This document shows, piece after piece, positions 33,347-42,104 of a stretch of 64,000 nt of DNA (within the stretch, counting starts at the first letter, position 1; each line of letters opens with the position of its first letter). This DNA comes from CAZEIW01 sp964512305 (GTDB lineage Bacteria; Pseudomonadota; Gammaproteobacteria; Burkholderiales; Burkholderiaceae_F). Made by a program: the position numbers and the translations under genes. Location of the stretch: positions 1 to 64,000 of the forward strand of contig CAZEIW010000240.1 of assembly GCA_964512305.1 (NCBI GenBank). The letters are read 5' to 3'. Below the pieces are notes generated by a model, which did not search any database, was not told the DNA's origin, and saw only the letters and a program-made list of their open reading frames with translations.

Positions 33347-35845
33347 ATGATCCTGCATCGCGAAAATCTGGCGGCGTTCCTTGTGGTCCTGTCCGCCTGC
33401 CTGATGGCCGCGGGCTGCTCCAAAGGGCCCCAGCCGGGCACGGTCCTCGACGAACCCATGCAAGCCGGGCGCACGGCTGCTTCGTTCCCGCACTCGACGG
33501 ATCCTTACTTCCACGACATGGATGGCGGCATCGCACTCAACGACGACGAGATCGCGGGTCGCAACATGTGGCTGGTCTGGACCGGAGGCAACGACCGGTT
33601 CTGGAATGCGATGACGCAATACACGTTCGGCGCCTTCGACATGCTCAAGGCCATCAGCTCGTATCCGACGCTCGGCTATTCGCGCGACGACCGCTGGAGC
33701 TATTACGGCCTGGTCAACGAACCCTGTTACGAGAAGCCGACCGGACCCGTCAAGGAGCGCCGCGGGCTGTGGCTGGACGTTCGCAGCAAGGACTGCGGGC
33801 CCGATCCCTTCGAGGACGAGACCAAGTATCCCGGCGTGGTGATCGGATCGCGCGGCAAGGATCTGGGCGACGGCACCAAACAGCAGGTCGGCTCCTACTA
33901 CGGCTACGGCACGGGCATCCTGGGCTTGCGCCTGTTTCCCAACCCGGACTTCGACGAGAAGGCCGCGAAAGCCTGGGATCCCGAGCGCTACTACAACGAT
34001 CCCGCCTACTACAACCGCGCGGACCTGATCCGGCCCTATCGCGTCGGCATGTCCTGCGGCTTCTGCCACGTCGGACCCAGCCCGGTGAACCCGCCGGCGG
34101 ACCCCGAGCACCCGACCTTCGCCAATCTCAGCTCGTCGGTGGGTGCCCAGTACATGTGGGTCGACCGGCTGTTCATCTTCAACGCGAACAAGCCGGAGGG
34201 CCGGAAGAACTTCATGTATCAACTGGTGAAGACCTATCGGCCCGGGTCGATGGACACCTCGCTGGTCTCGACCGACAACATCAACAACCCGCGGACGATG
34301 AACGCCGTCTACGACTTCATGTCGCGAATGGGCCTTGCGGACCGGCTGTGGCACGAGAAGCTCGTGGGCGGCGAGCTCAACAACAAGCAGTTCAACGATT
34401 TCTTCAGCAGCGGCCCGCTGACCTCGTTCTACTCGAAGCAGGACGGCGTCACGCACACGCCGCGCGTGCTGAAGGACGGCGCCGATTCGGTCGGCCTGCT
34501 CGGGGCGCTGAACCGGGTCTATCTCAACATCGGGCTTTTCAGCGAGGAGTGGCTGCTGCATTTCAACCCCGTCGTCGGCGGAAAGCCGATCTCGCCGATC
34601 GAGATCGCGGTCGCGCAGAAGAACTCGTCATACTGGCAGGCGACCGAGATGGGCACGCCGAAGACCGCGCTCTTCTTCCTGAAGGCGGCCCAGCCCGACC
34701 GGCTGAAGGACGCGCCCGGCGGCGAGGCCTACTTGAAGACGGACGCAAAGACGATGGCTCACGGCAAGGTCGTGTTCGCGAATACCTGTGCCCGCTGCCA
34801 CTCGAGCAAAGGTCCCAAGCCTCCGCCGGACCTCGATCTGAACCCGGACAAGTGCGCCGGCGCGAACTATCTCGGGTGCTTCAAGCGCTACTGGAAGTGG
34901 ACTCAGAGCGACGATTACAAGAAGGCCATGCGCGAAATCGTCGCGGCGCCCGATTTCCTGCAGAGCAACTACATGTCGACCGACGCGCGGATTCCGGTCA
35001 CCCTGCTGCGGACCAACATCTGCAGCCCGCTCGCCACGAATGCGCTGGCCAACAACATCTGGGACAACTTTTCCTCTCACTCCTACAAGGAGTTGCCTTC
35101 GGTCGGCACGGTCACGCTGAGCGACCCGTTCACCGGCGCGCCAATGCCCTACAAGATGCCCGACGGAGGGCGAGGCTACACGCGCGTTCCGTCGCTGATA
35201 GGCCTCTGGTCCACGGCGCCGTTCCTGCTGAACAACTCGGTCGGCCCATTCAACCCCGACCCCTCGGTTGCCGGGCGCATGCAGTCGTTCGACGCTTCGA
35301 TCGAGCAGATGCTCTGGCCGGAGAAGCGAAAGCATGATCCAGGTCTGCCCGGCGTCATCGACCGGACCGACGAGGGCAGCGATCTGAAGATTCCCGCCGG
35401 CTTCGTCCCGGAGCCGCTCAGGAAATTGCAGCCGTGGACCTATCGGCTGCTGCCATGGTTGTTCACGAGCGGCGGCGACCTCGAAATCGCCCACTTCCCG
35501 AAGGGCACGCCCGTCGGCTTGATCGCCAACCTGAAGCTGCTCCCCGAGGGCGACGATCCGGCGGTTCACGATGCGAAGCTGGTCGATCTGGCAACCCAGT
35601 TGATAGCCGCAAAGGCGACTTCGGCGAGCGACGACGAGCTGCTCGACCGGTTCAAGAAGCTCGAGCCCAAGCTGCTCGATCTCAGCAAGTGCCCCGACCT
35701 CGTCGTCAATCGCGGCCACTACTTCGGCACTGCCGAGTTCAACCGCCAGGACGGACTGAGCGCCGACGAGAAGGCGTTCGGGCAGGAGCCGGAGCTCAAC
35801 GACGACGATCGACGCGCGCTGATCGCCTTCCTGAAGACGTTCTGA
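33347..35845 (+). CDS. Multi-haem c-type cytochrome lipoprotein
   Basis: An 832-aa exported protein with a lipobox (LSACLMAAGC), so probably membrane-anchored in the periplasm or outer membrane. Two CxxCH haem sites are visible: CGFCH (~residue 237) and CARCH (~480). The C-terminal region (PSLIGLWSTAPFLLNNSVGP) and the ending AFLKTF align with the two smaller cytochromes downstream, but the LHNG motif there reads LLNNS here. It starts the redox cluster, and a GAGGGGGA ribosome site precedes ATG 33347. Likely role: electron transfer or peroxidase/oxygenase-like chemistry; substrate unknown. Confidence 0.85.
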   Translation: MILHRENLAAFLVVLSACLMAAGCSKGPQPGTVLDEPMQAGRTAASFPHSTDPYFHDMDGGIALNDDEIAGRNMWLVWTGGNDRFWNAMTQYTFGAFDMLKAISSYPTLGYSRDDRWSYYGLVNEPCYEKPTGPVKERRGLWLDVRSKDCGPDPFEDETKYPGVVIGSRGKDLGDGTKQQVGSYYGYGTGILGLRLFPNPDFDEKAAKAWDPERYYNDPAYYNRADLIRPYRVGMSCGFCHVGPSPVNPPADPEHPTFANLSSSVGAQYMWVDRLFIFNANKPEGRKNFMYQLVKTYRPGSMDTSLVSTDNINNPRTMNAVYDFMSRMGLADRLWHEKLVGGELNNKQFNDFFSSGPLTSFYSKQDGVTHTPRVLKDGADSVGLLGALNRVYLNIGLFSEEWLLHFNPVVGGKPISPIEIAVAQKNSSYWQATEMGTPKTALFFLKAAQPDRLKDAPGGEAYLKTDAKTMAHGKVVFANTCARCHSSKGPKPPPDLDLNPDKCAGANYLGCFKRYWKWTQSDDYKKAMREIVAAPDFLQSNYMSTDARIPVTLLRTNICSPLATNALANNIWDNFSSHSYKELPSVGTVTLSDPFTGAPMPYKMPDGGRGYTRVPSLIGLWSTAPFLLNNSVGPFNPDPSVAGRMQSFDASIEQMLWPEKRKHDPGLPGVIDRTDEGSDLKIPAGFVPEPLRKLQPWTYRLLPWLFTSGGDLEIAHFPKGTPVGLIANLKLLPEGDDPAVHDAKLVDLATQLIAAKATSASDDELLDRFKKLEPKLLDLSKCPDLVVNRGHYFGTAEFNRQDGLSADEKAFGQEPELNDDDRRALIAFLKTF

Positions 35846-35860
35846 TCCGCGCGAACGCAA

Positions 35861-37708
35861 ATGTCGGATGCCGATGGGCCCGGATGGGACTATGTCGTCG
35901 TCGGCTCGGGAGCCGGGGGCGGGACGTTGGCGGCGCGGCTGGCGGAAGCCGGCATGCGGGTCTTCCTTCTCGAGGCCGGGGAGGATCCGCTGGCGATGGA
36001 AGGGTCGCGCCTGCCCGAGGACTACGAGGTGCCTGGCTTTCATGCGTTCGCGTCCGAGAACCCGGCGTTCAGCCTGGATTTCGAAGTGCGCCACTATGAC
36101 GACGAAGCCCGCCAGGCGCGCGACCCCAAGTACGACCCGGTGCGCGGGGGCGTGTTCTATCCGCGGGCGGCAGCGCTGGGCGGCTGCACGGCGCACAACG
36201 CGATGATCTTCATGCTGCCGCACGACTCCGACTGGAACGAGATCGCCCGGCGGACGGGCGACCCCTCGTGGCGCGCCCGCAGCATGCGCCGCTACGCCAG
36301 GCGCGTGGAAGCCTGCCGCTATCGCCCCGTCTGGCGCGCGCTCAGCCGACTCGGCATCGATCCGAGCGGGCATGGATGGAGCGGCTGGCTGGACACCGAG
36401 CAGGCGCTGCCGCTCGAAGCGCTCGGCGACGAGGCGATGGTTGCCACGGTCGCCAAGTCCTCGTGCGCGTACGTCCGCAGCCTGCGGCATCCCTGGCTGA
36501 GCGGATTGCGCTGGCTGCCTGGCGCCGGCGACCCCAACGCCCGGCAGTGGTGGCGGGGCGATTTCGAGGGGCTTTGCTACACGCCGCTGTCCACCTCGAA
36601 TTACGCGCGCGTCGGCGCGCGCGAACGCGTGCTGCACGCCCGGGAAAGGCACCATGACCGGCTTCATGTCGAGTTCGACGCGCTGGCCACGCGTGTCCTG
36701 TTCGACGACGAGGGCGCGGCCAGCGGCGTCGAGTACCTGAAAGGCCGGCGCCTGTACCAGGCCCACGCCCTGCCCGGAGATCCGAACAGCGAGCGGCGCG
36801 AGGTCCGCGCGCGGCGCGAGGTCGTGCTGTGCGGCGGCGCCTTCAACACGCCTCAGCTTCTGATGTTGTCCGGCATCGGCCCGGCCGCTCACTTGAAGGA
36901 GCACGGGATCCCGCTCAGGTTCGATTCGCCTCGCGTCGGGCGCAACCTGCAGGACCGCTACGAAGTGGCGGTGACGCACCAGATGAGGCGGCCGTGGGGC
37001 GTGCTCGAAGGCGCCCGGTTCAAACGCGGCGACCCGTTGTGGCAGCACTGGACCGATGCGCGAACCGGGATGTACGCGTCCAGCGGCGCCGCGCTCGGCG
37101 TGATCTGGCGCTCCTCCACCGCCGGGCCGGACCCCGACATCTTCTGCATGGCGCTGCCGGTGCAATTCCGCGGTTACCGGCACGGCTTCTCGAGCGAGAT
37201 ACGCGATCACCTCGACCGTCTGACCTGGGCGGTTCTGAAGGGCCACACGCGCAATCGCGCGGGCTCGGTCACGCTGCGGTCGGCCGATCCACGCGCGGCA
37301 CCGCGCGTCGACTTCCGCTACTTCGACCCGGGCGACGATCCGGAAGGCAAGGACCTGAGGGCCGTGGTCGATGCGATCGGGCTGGTGCGAAGACTGACCG
37401 CGCCGCTGATCGCAGGCGGATTCATCGACAAGGAGCTGGACCCGGGCCCGCGAGACCTCGAGGAGTATGTGCGCGACACGGCGTGGGGCCACCATGCCTC
37501 CTGCACATGCGCGATCGGCACCCGGGCCGACGACGGCGTGATCGACAGCGCGTTCGCGGTGCACGGCGCGCGCCGCCTGCGCGTGGTCGATGCGTCGGTG
37601 TTTCCGCGCATTCCGGGCTTCTTCATCGTCAGCGCGGTGTACATGATCGCCGAGAAGGCGGCTGACGCGATCCTGCAGGCGGCGTCGCGCGAACCTGCAA
37701 AGACCTGA
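35861..37708 (+). CDS. GMC-family FAD oxidoreductase
   Basis: A 615-aa flavin oxidoreductase of the glucose-methanol-choline family. The N-terminal dinucleotide-binding motif (VVVGSGAGGGTLAARLAEAG) sits at ~residues 10-29, GGCTAHNAMIF is the GMC signature, and the active-site His region is WGHHASCTCAIGTRADDGVI (~543). It probably oxidises an alcohol or sterol-like substrate. No signal peptide is apparent. It lies 15 nt after the lipoprotein cytochrome and just before two more cytochromes, so electrons may pass from FAD to these haems rather than to oxygen. Confidence 0.9.
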   Translation: MSDADGPGWDYVVVGSGAGGGTLAARLAEAGMRVFLLEAGEDPLAMEGSRLPEDYEVPGFHAFASENPAFSLDFEVRHYDDEARQARDPKYDPVRGGVFYPRAAALGGCTAHNAMIFMLPHDSDWNEIARRTGDPSWRARSMRRYARRVEACRYRPVWRALSRLGIDPSGHGWSGWLDTEQALPLEALGDEAMVATVAKSSCAYVRSLRHPWLSGLRWLPGAGDPNARQWWRGDFEGLCYTPLSTSNYARVGARERVLHARERHHDRLHVEFDALATRVLFDDEGAASGVEYLKGRRLYQAHALPGDPNSERREVRARREVVLCGGAFNTPQLLMLSGIGPAAHLKEHGIPLRFDSPRVGRNLQDRYEVAVTHQMRRPWGVLEGARFKRGDPLWQHWTDARTGMYASSGAALGVIWRSSTAGPDPDIFCMALPVQFRGYRHGFSSEIRDHLDRLTWAVLKGHTRNRAGSVTLRSADPRAAPRVDFRYFDPGDDPEGKDLRAVVDAIGLVRRLTAPLIAGGFIDKELDPGPRDLEEYVRDTAWGHHASCTCAIGTRADDGVIDSAFAVHGARRLRVVDASVFPRIPGFFIVSAVYMIAEKAADAILQAASREPAKT

Positions 37709-37745
37709 CCGTCCTGTTCACGGCCGAACCCCGAAGGAGATGAAA

Positions 37746-38186
37746 ATGGCCTACGACGTACCCCAGCTGCTCGCGATGTCGCAAGCACAACTCGACGATC
37801 TGTTTCGCGCGAGCCCGCCCGGAGACATCCCGAACGGCGTCGCCGACGGAACCGCGATCATCGCGCCCGCGACACCGTACTCTCAGCCGATCGCGCAGAT
37901 CATCAACCTGTTCGGATGGCAGGGGAAGGTGTTCGATGCACAGAAGGGGCAGTTGAAGAACCGGATCACCGCGTTCGGCCTCGAGGCGATCATCGCCAAG
38001 GTCTACAAGGGACCGAGCTGGCTCGACGGCAAGGATTGCATCGTGCTCGACTACTCCGAGACCTCGCTCGTGGCCCACTGGATCCGCGACGAGATACGGC
38101 TGATCGGGCCGGGCTTCTACCTGGGCAAGGTGTACTGGGACAAGGCCCGCCTGATCGATTTCTGCCTGAAGTTCCCGCAGGCATAG
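37746..38186 (+). CDS. Conserved small protein of the GMC/cytochrome cluster
   Basis: A 146-aa protein without a named domain that I can assign. It is compact, with aromatic- and strand-rich segments (GVADGTAIIAPATPYSQPIA, LINLFGWQGKVFD-like, LKNRITAFGLEAIIAKVYKG, WLDGKDCIVLDYSETS, IRDEIRLIGPGFYLGKVYWD). The pattern suggests a small beta-barrel or lipid-binding-like fold. There is no signal peptide. ATG 37746 is chosen because AAGGAG is 7 nt before it and only 1 nt before the other ATG at 37740. Confidence 0.75.
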   Translation: MAYDVPQLLAMSQAQLDDLFRASPPGDIPNGVADGTAIIAPATPYSQPIAQIINLFGWQGKVFDAQKGQLKNRITAFGLEAIIAKVYKGPSWLDGKDCIVLDYSETSLVAHWIRDEIRLIGPGFYLGKVYWDKARLIDFCLKFPQA

Positions 38187-38216
38187 GACCCGGAAGCCGA
38201 CCTCGAAGGAGGCGCC

Positions 38217-39755
38217 ATGGCGCAGGAAACGATGATGGCCGGCGAGGATCGGTCGGCATGCGCGGAGCCGGCCGGCTGCTGGCGGCGGATCGGCATGGCG
38301 GCGCTGATCGCTCCAACCGTCGCCATGGTGATCCTGGGAATCTATCTCGGGGTGCGGTTCGGGACCAACACGCCGGTCACCTATGCCGACCCGGAGGAAC
38401 ACTTCAAGTACGGCTCCACCGGGGGCGAGCTCGACTCGGGCTTCCCTTACTGGATCTTCCAGGCATTGCCCAGGCCCGGGGTCTGCAACCTGCCCGGCGG
38501 CTATGCGTCGTTCGGGATGATTTTCGAGGACGGGCATGACCTGCCGGTCGGCATGTCGAAGCGGCGTTACACGGGGATCGACCGCACGTTCCTCAATTGC
38601 GCGGTCTGCCACACCAGCACCGTGCGCGACACACCCGCTTCGAAGCCGCGGCTGGTGCTGGGCATGCCGGCCAATACCTTCGACATCATGGCATTCCAGA
38701 AATTCTTCTTTTCGTGCGCGAAGGACCCGAACTTCACGAGCGACCACATCGTCCCCGAGGTCCGCGCCCTCCTCCAGGAGAAGCACCAGCCCGACCTCGA
38801 TCCGATCGATCGCTACGTGGTCTACCCGATCGCGATCTCGATCATGCGCGACCGCCTGACGATGCTCGCCGGCCGCTTCGCCTGGGTCTACGAGCAGCAC
38901 GACTGGGGTCCGGGGCGTGTCGACACGTTCAACGCCGCGAAGGTGCTGTTCAACTTCCCGATGGACAGGTTGGATCCGACCGAGGAGAACGCGCCGGCGG
39001 ACTTCCCCTCGATCTGGAACCAGAAGCCGCGCCAGGATATGAAGATGGAACTGCACTGGGACGGCAACAACGACAAGGTGCAGGAGCGGGACAAGAGCGC
39101 CGCGTTTGGAACCGGCACGACACCGCCCACGATCGACGTCAAGGCGATCGGCCGCGTCGAGGATTGGATGATGACGACCGCCAAGCCGCCCGCGTTTCCC
39201 TACCCGATCGATACGGTCAAGGCCAACCGTGGCGCGCCCCTTTACAGGCAGTATTGCGCCGAGTGCCACGGCGCGGGCCCGAATGACTTCACCGGCAAGT
39301 ACGTCGGCAAGGTGACGCCGATCGAGGAGATCGGCACCGACCGGCGCCGGCTCGATTCCTACTCCTACGAACTCGCGGTGAACCAGGCGACGGTGTACGC
39401 CGGGTATGACTACCGCTTCACCCGTTTCCACAAGACCTTCGGCTACGCCAACATGCCGCTCGACGGCCTGTGGCTGCGCGCGCCGTACCTGCACAACGGC
39501 TCGGTGCCCAACCTGAGGGAACTGCTCGAGCCGGCGTCCGCGCGCACGAAGGTGTTTTATCGCGGCGACGACGTCTACGACCCGGCAAACGTGGGTTTCG
39601 TGGCCAACGTGGCGGAAGAAGGCGGGAAGCGCTACTTCGAGTACGACACCCGCGCACCCGGCAACGGCAACGGCGGTCACGAGGGCAGGTACTACGGCAC
39701 CGAGCTTCCCGCTGCCGACAAGGACGCGCTGGTGGAATACCTGAAGACGTTCTGA
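38217..39755 (+). CDS. Di-haem cytochrome c (membrane-anchored), first tandem copy
   Basis: A 512-aa protein with an N-terminal membrane anchor (MAALIAPTVAMVILGIYLGV) and haem sites CAVCH (~residue 128) and CAECH (~347). The C-terminal signature LRAPYLHNGSVPNLRELLEP and FYRGDDVYDPANVGFV is shared with the next gene. Its size and two widely spaced haems resemble the cytochrome c peroxidase/MauG/RoxA superfamily. I cannot assign a reaction. AAGGAGG ribosome site 4-5 nt before ATG 38217. Confidence 0.87.
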   Translation: MAQETMMAGEDRSACAEPAGCWRRIGMAALIAPTVAMVILGIYLGVRFGTNTPVTYADPEEHFKYGSTGGELDSGFPYWIFQALPRPGVCNLPGGYASFGMIFEDGHDLPVGMSKRRYTGIDRTFLNCAVCHTSTVRDTPASKPRLVLGMPANTFDIMAFQKFFFSCAKDPNFTSDHIVPEVRALLQEKHQPDLDPIDRYVVYPIAISIMRDRLTMLAGRFAWVYEQHDWGPGRVDTFNAAKVLFNFPMDRLDPTEENAPADFPSIWNQKPRQDMKMELHWDGNNDKVQERDKSAAFGTGTTPPTIDVKAIGRVEDWMMTTAKPPAFPYPIDTVKANRGAPLYRQYCAECHGAGPNDFTGKYVGKVTPIEEIGTDRRRLDSYSYELAVNQATVYAGYDYRFTRFHKTFGYANMPLDGLWLRAPYLHNGSVPNLRELLEPASARTKVFYRGDDVYDPANVGFVANVAEEGGKRYFEYDTRAPGNGNGGHEGRYYGTELPAADKDALVEYLKTF

Positions 39756-39767
39756 AGAGGTCCCGGC

Positions 39768-41282
39768 ATGGAAACGCCACGACAGTACGCGTCGCAGCAG
39801 AGAAAGGTCCGTTGGCTGATCGTCCTCCTCGTGCTTGCCGCGTTGCTTGCGTACTTCGGCTGGTACAAGTTCTTCCGCGAGGAGCCGCAGCCGGACTGGG
39901 TCACCGCTACGCCCGAGATGCGATTCAAGTACGGATCGATCGGCGCCGAGTACGACTCGGGCATCCCCTACTGGATCTTCTACGTGATGCCGCGCGTCTT
40001 CGCCGACAAGCTGCCGAAGCCGGGCGGGCTGGCATCGCTCGGCATCCCGTGGGAACAGGGCCAGGAGCTGCCGGTGGGCTTCACCAAGCGGACGATCGGC
40101 TTTCCGCGCGTGGCCAACAACTGTGCAGTGTGCCACACGGTGACGTACCGGACGAAGGAAAACGAGAATCCGACCTTCGTCGTCGCAGGGCCCGCGCACA
40201 CCAACGTGCAGGGCTACTTCCGCTTCCTGATGGACTGCGCGAAGGACCCGCGTTTCGATGCCGACGTGCTGATGCCGGAGATCAACCTGGTGACGAACCT
40301 GTCGTGGCTCGATCAGGCGATCTATCGCTTCGTGCTGATCCCGATGACAAGGTCGAGACTGCTCGGGCTGGAAAAGCAGTTCCAGTGGATCTACCGGACG
40401 GACTTCCCGCAATGGGGGCGCGGGCGCGACGACGCGATGAACCTGACCAAGTACTTCATGATCCAGTTGCCGATGGACAATACGTTCGGGCCGACCGACA
40501 TGCCGGCCATCTGGAATCTGCGGAAATACGAACACCCCGGCACGACCTTGAACTGGGCCGGCGACACCTATGACTACTATTCGGTGATCGTCGACTCCGC
40601 GCTCGGCCTGCTCGGCGCGGCACCCCACGACAAGGCGGACTTCCTGGGCCAGGTCAACTGGCTGGTCGAGTACCTCAGGGAGGTGCCGCCGCCGAAGTAT
40701 CCGGAGAAAGCCCTCGGCGCCATCGACGCGAAGCTGTCCGAGAAGGGCAAGGCGATCTACGGTCGCCTGTGCGCGATCTGCCATGAAGGCGACAAGGCCG
40801 GGACCCGCATGCCGCTGTCGGCGGTCGGAACCGACCCCGAGCGGCTCAAGTCATGGAACGCCGAGGCAGCGAAACTCGCGAACCAGGTCGTCGCCGGCTT
40901 CGGCATCACGCGCAGGGGGCTGGTGGAAATGCCGCTCGAAGGCTACGACTCGCCGTTCCTGGACGGCATCTGGCTGCGTGCGCCGTACCTGCACAACGGC
41001 TCGGTCCCGACGCTGCGCGATCTGCTGAAACCCGCCTCGGAAAGGCCGAAGAGCTTCTGGCGCGGCTACGACGTCTACGATCCGAAGGGCATGGGCTTCA
41101 TCTCCACCGGCCCTGAAGCGCAGAGGGCGGGAACGCTGTTCGAGGTCTGGTGCAAGGAGAACGAGAAGGGGAAGGAAATCGTGGTGCCGTGCAAGTCCAA
41201 CGGCAATCAGGGCCACGAATACGGCACCGGCCTCACCGAGCCGGAAAAGGACGCTCTGCTGGAGTACATGAAGACCCTGTAG
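39768..41282 (+). CDS. Di-haem cytochrome c (membrane-anchored), second tandem copy
   Basis: A 504-aa paralogue of the preceding cytochrome, 12 nt downstream. It has a hydrophobic anchor (WLIVLLVLAALLAYFGWYKF), haem sites CAVCH (~residue 119) and CAICH (~335), and the shared WLRAPYLHNGSVPTLRDLLK signature (~405). Both copies also share an N-terminal FKYGS-G-E-DSGIPYWIF-type region after the anchor. A short Cys-containing insertion (VWCKEN, VVPCKSNGNQ) near the C-terminus is absent from the first copy. Confidence 0.87.
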   Translation: METPRQYASQQRKVRWLIVLLVLAALLAYFGWYKFFREEPQPDWVTATPEMRFKYGSIGAEYDSGIPYWIFYVMPRVFADKLPKPGGLASLGIPWEQGQELPVGFTKRTIGFPRVANNCAVCHTVTYRTKENENPTFVVAGPAHTNVQGYFRFLMDCAKDPRFDADVLMPEINLVTNLSWLDQAIYRFVLIPMTRSRLLGLEKQFQWIYRTDFPQWGRGRDDAMNLTKYFMIQLPMDNTFGPTDMPAIWNLRKYEHPGTTLNWAGDTYDYYSVIVDSALGLLGAAPHDKADFLGQVNWLVEYLREVPPPKYPEKALGAIDAKLSEKGKAIYGRLCAICHEGDKAGTRMPLSAVGTDPERLKSWNAEAAKLANQVVAGFGITRRGLVEMPLEGYDSPFLDGIWLRAPYLHNGSVPTLRDLLKPASERPKSFWRGYDVYDPKGMGFISTGPEAQRAGTLFEVWCKENEKGKEIVVPCKSNGNQGHEYGTGLTEPEKDALLEYMKTL

Positions 41283-41290
41283 GCCCGGCG

Positions 41291-42070
41291 ATGGAGTCCC
41301 GATGGATCGTCTTTATCCACGGCATGTTCGTCACGCCGCTGTGCTGGGAACCGTGGCTGGCGCGCTACCGTGCGGCGGGCCACGGCGTCGATGCACCAGC
41401 CTGGCCCGGCAGGGACGAGCCGGTCGCGACGCTGCGGAAGAGTCATCCGGACCCCCGCCTGGGACAACTATCGCTTGCGGACGTGGTGGAACGGTACGCC
41501 GGCTTGATCGGGAAGTCCGACACCAAGCCCATCCTGATTGGCCATTCGATGGGTGGCCTGGTGGTGCAATTGCTGCTGCAGAGGAACCTGGCGCTCGCCG
41601 GCATCGCGATCGACTCGGCGCCGCCGCTTGGGGTGTTCGTGCCCAGCTGGCCGTTTCTCAGGTCCAACTGGCCGACGATCAACCCCCTGATCTCGAAGCA
41701 CGTGCCGTACTTCATGCCGTTCAGGCAGTTCCAATACACGTTCGTCCACACGATGCCGCTGGCGGACCAGCGCAGCGCGTACGAGAAATATGTCGTCCCG
41801 GAATCGCGCTGGGTCGCGCGCGGTCCGCTCTCGGCGGCCGCGCGCGTCGACTTCTCGGCGCCGCGCCCGCCGCTGCTGCTGATCGCCGGCAGCCAGGATC
41901 ACATCATTCCCGCGGCGCTGAACGCGAGCAACTGCATGCGCTACCGGCGCTCCGCCGGCCTGACGGACTACAAGGAATTCCCCGGGCGCACCCACTTCAT
42001 CATCGGCCAGCCCGGCTGGGAGGAGGTCGCCGACTACGCGCTGGCGTGGCTCGACGACAAGGGCGTTTGA
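41291..42070 (+). CDS. Alpha/beta hydrolase
   Basis: A 259-aa alpha/beta-hydrolase-fold enzyme. The oxyanion HG motif (VFIHGMFVTPLCW), nucleophile elbow GHSMGG (~residue 84), acid in AGSQDHII (~201) and catalytic His in GRTHFIIG (~234) are all present. It follows the second di-haem cytochrome by 8 nt and probably belongs to the same transcription unit, so it may hydrolyse an ester or lactone made by the GMC/cytochrome enzymes. No signal peptide, so cytoplasmic. Confidence 0.88.
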   Translation: MESRWIVFIHGMFVTPLCWEPWLARYRAAGHGVDAPAWPGRDEPVATLRKSHPDPRLGQLSLADVVERYAGLIGKSDTKPILIGHSMGGLVVQLLLQRNLALAGIAIDSAPPLGVFVPSWPFLRSNWPTINPLISKHVPYFMPFRQFQYTFVHTMPLADQRSAYEKYVVPESRWVARGPLSAAARVDFSAPRPPLLLIAGSQDHIIPAALNASNCMRYRRSAGLTDYKEFPGRTHFIIGQPGWEEVADYALAWLDDKGV

Positions 42071-42104
42071 AGCGACCAGGGATTTCGCCTGCCGGAGCCT
42101 GACT

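Noticed and set aside
32767..33347. Frames crossing the divergent gap before the lipoprotein cytochrome.
   Set aside because: No family-like sequence and no ribosome site until GAGGGGGA at the 33347 start. Left as a regulatory gap.
38217..41282. Calling the di-haem cytochromes rubber oxygenases (RoxA/RoxB).
   Set aside because: They share only the general di-haem layout and size range. I cannot see family-specific residues, and the context (GMC, hydrolase) does not require polyisoprene.
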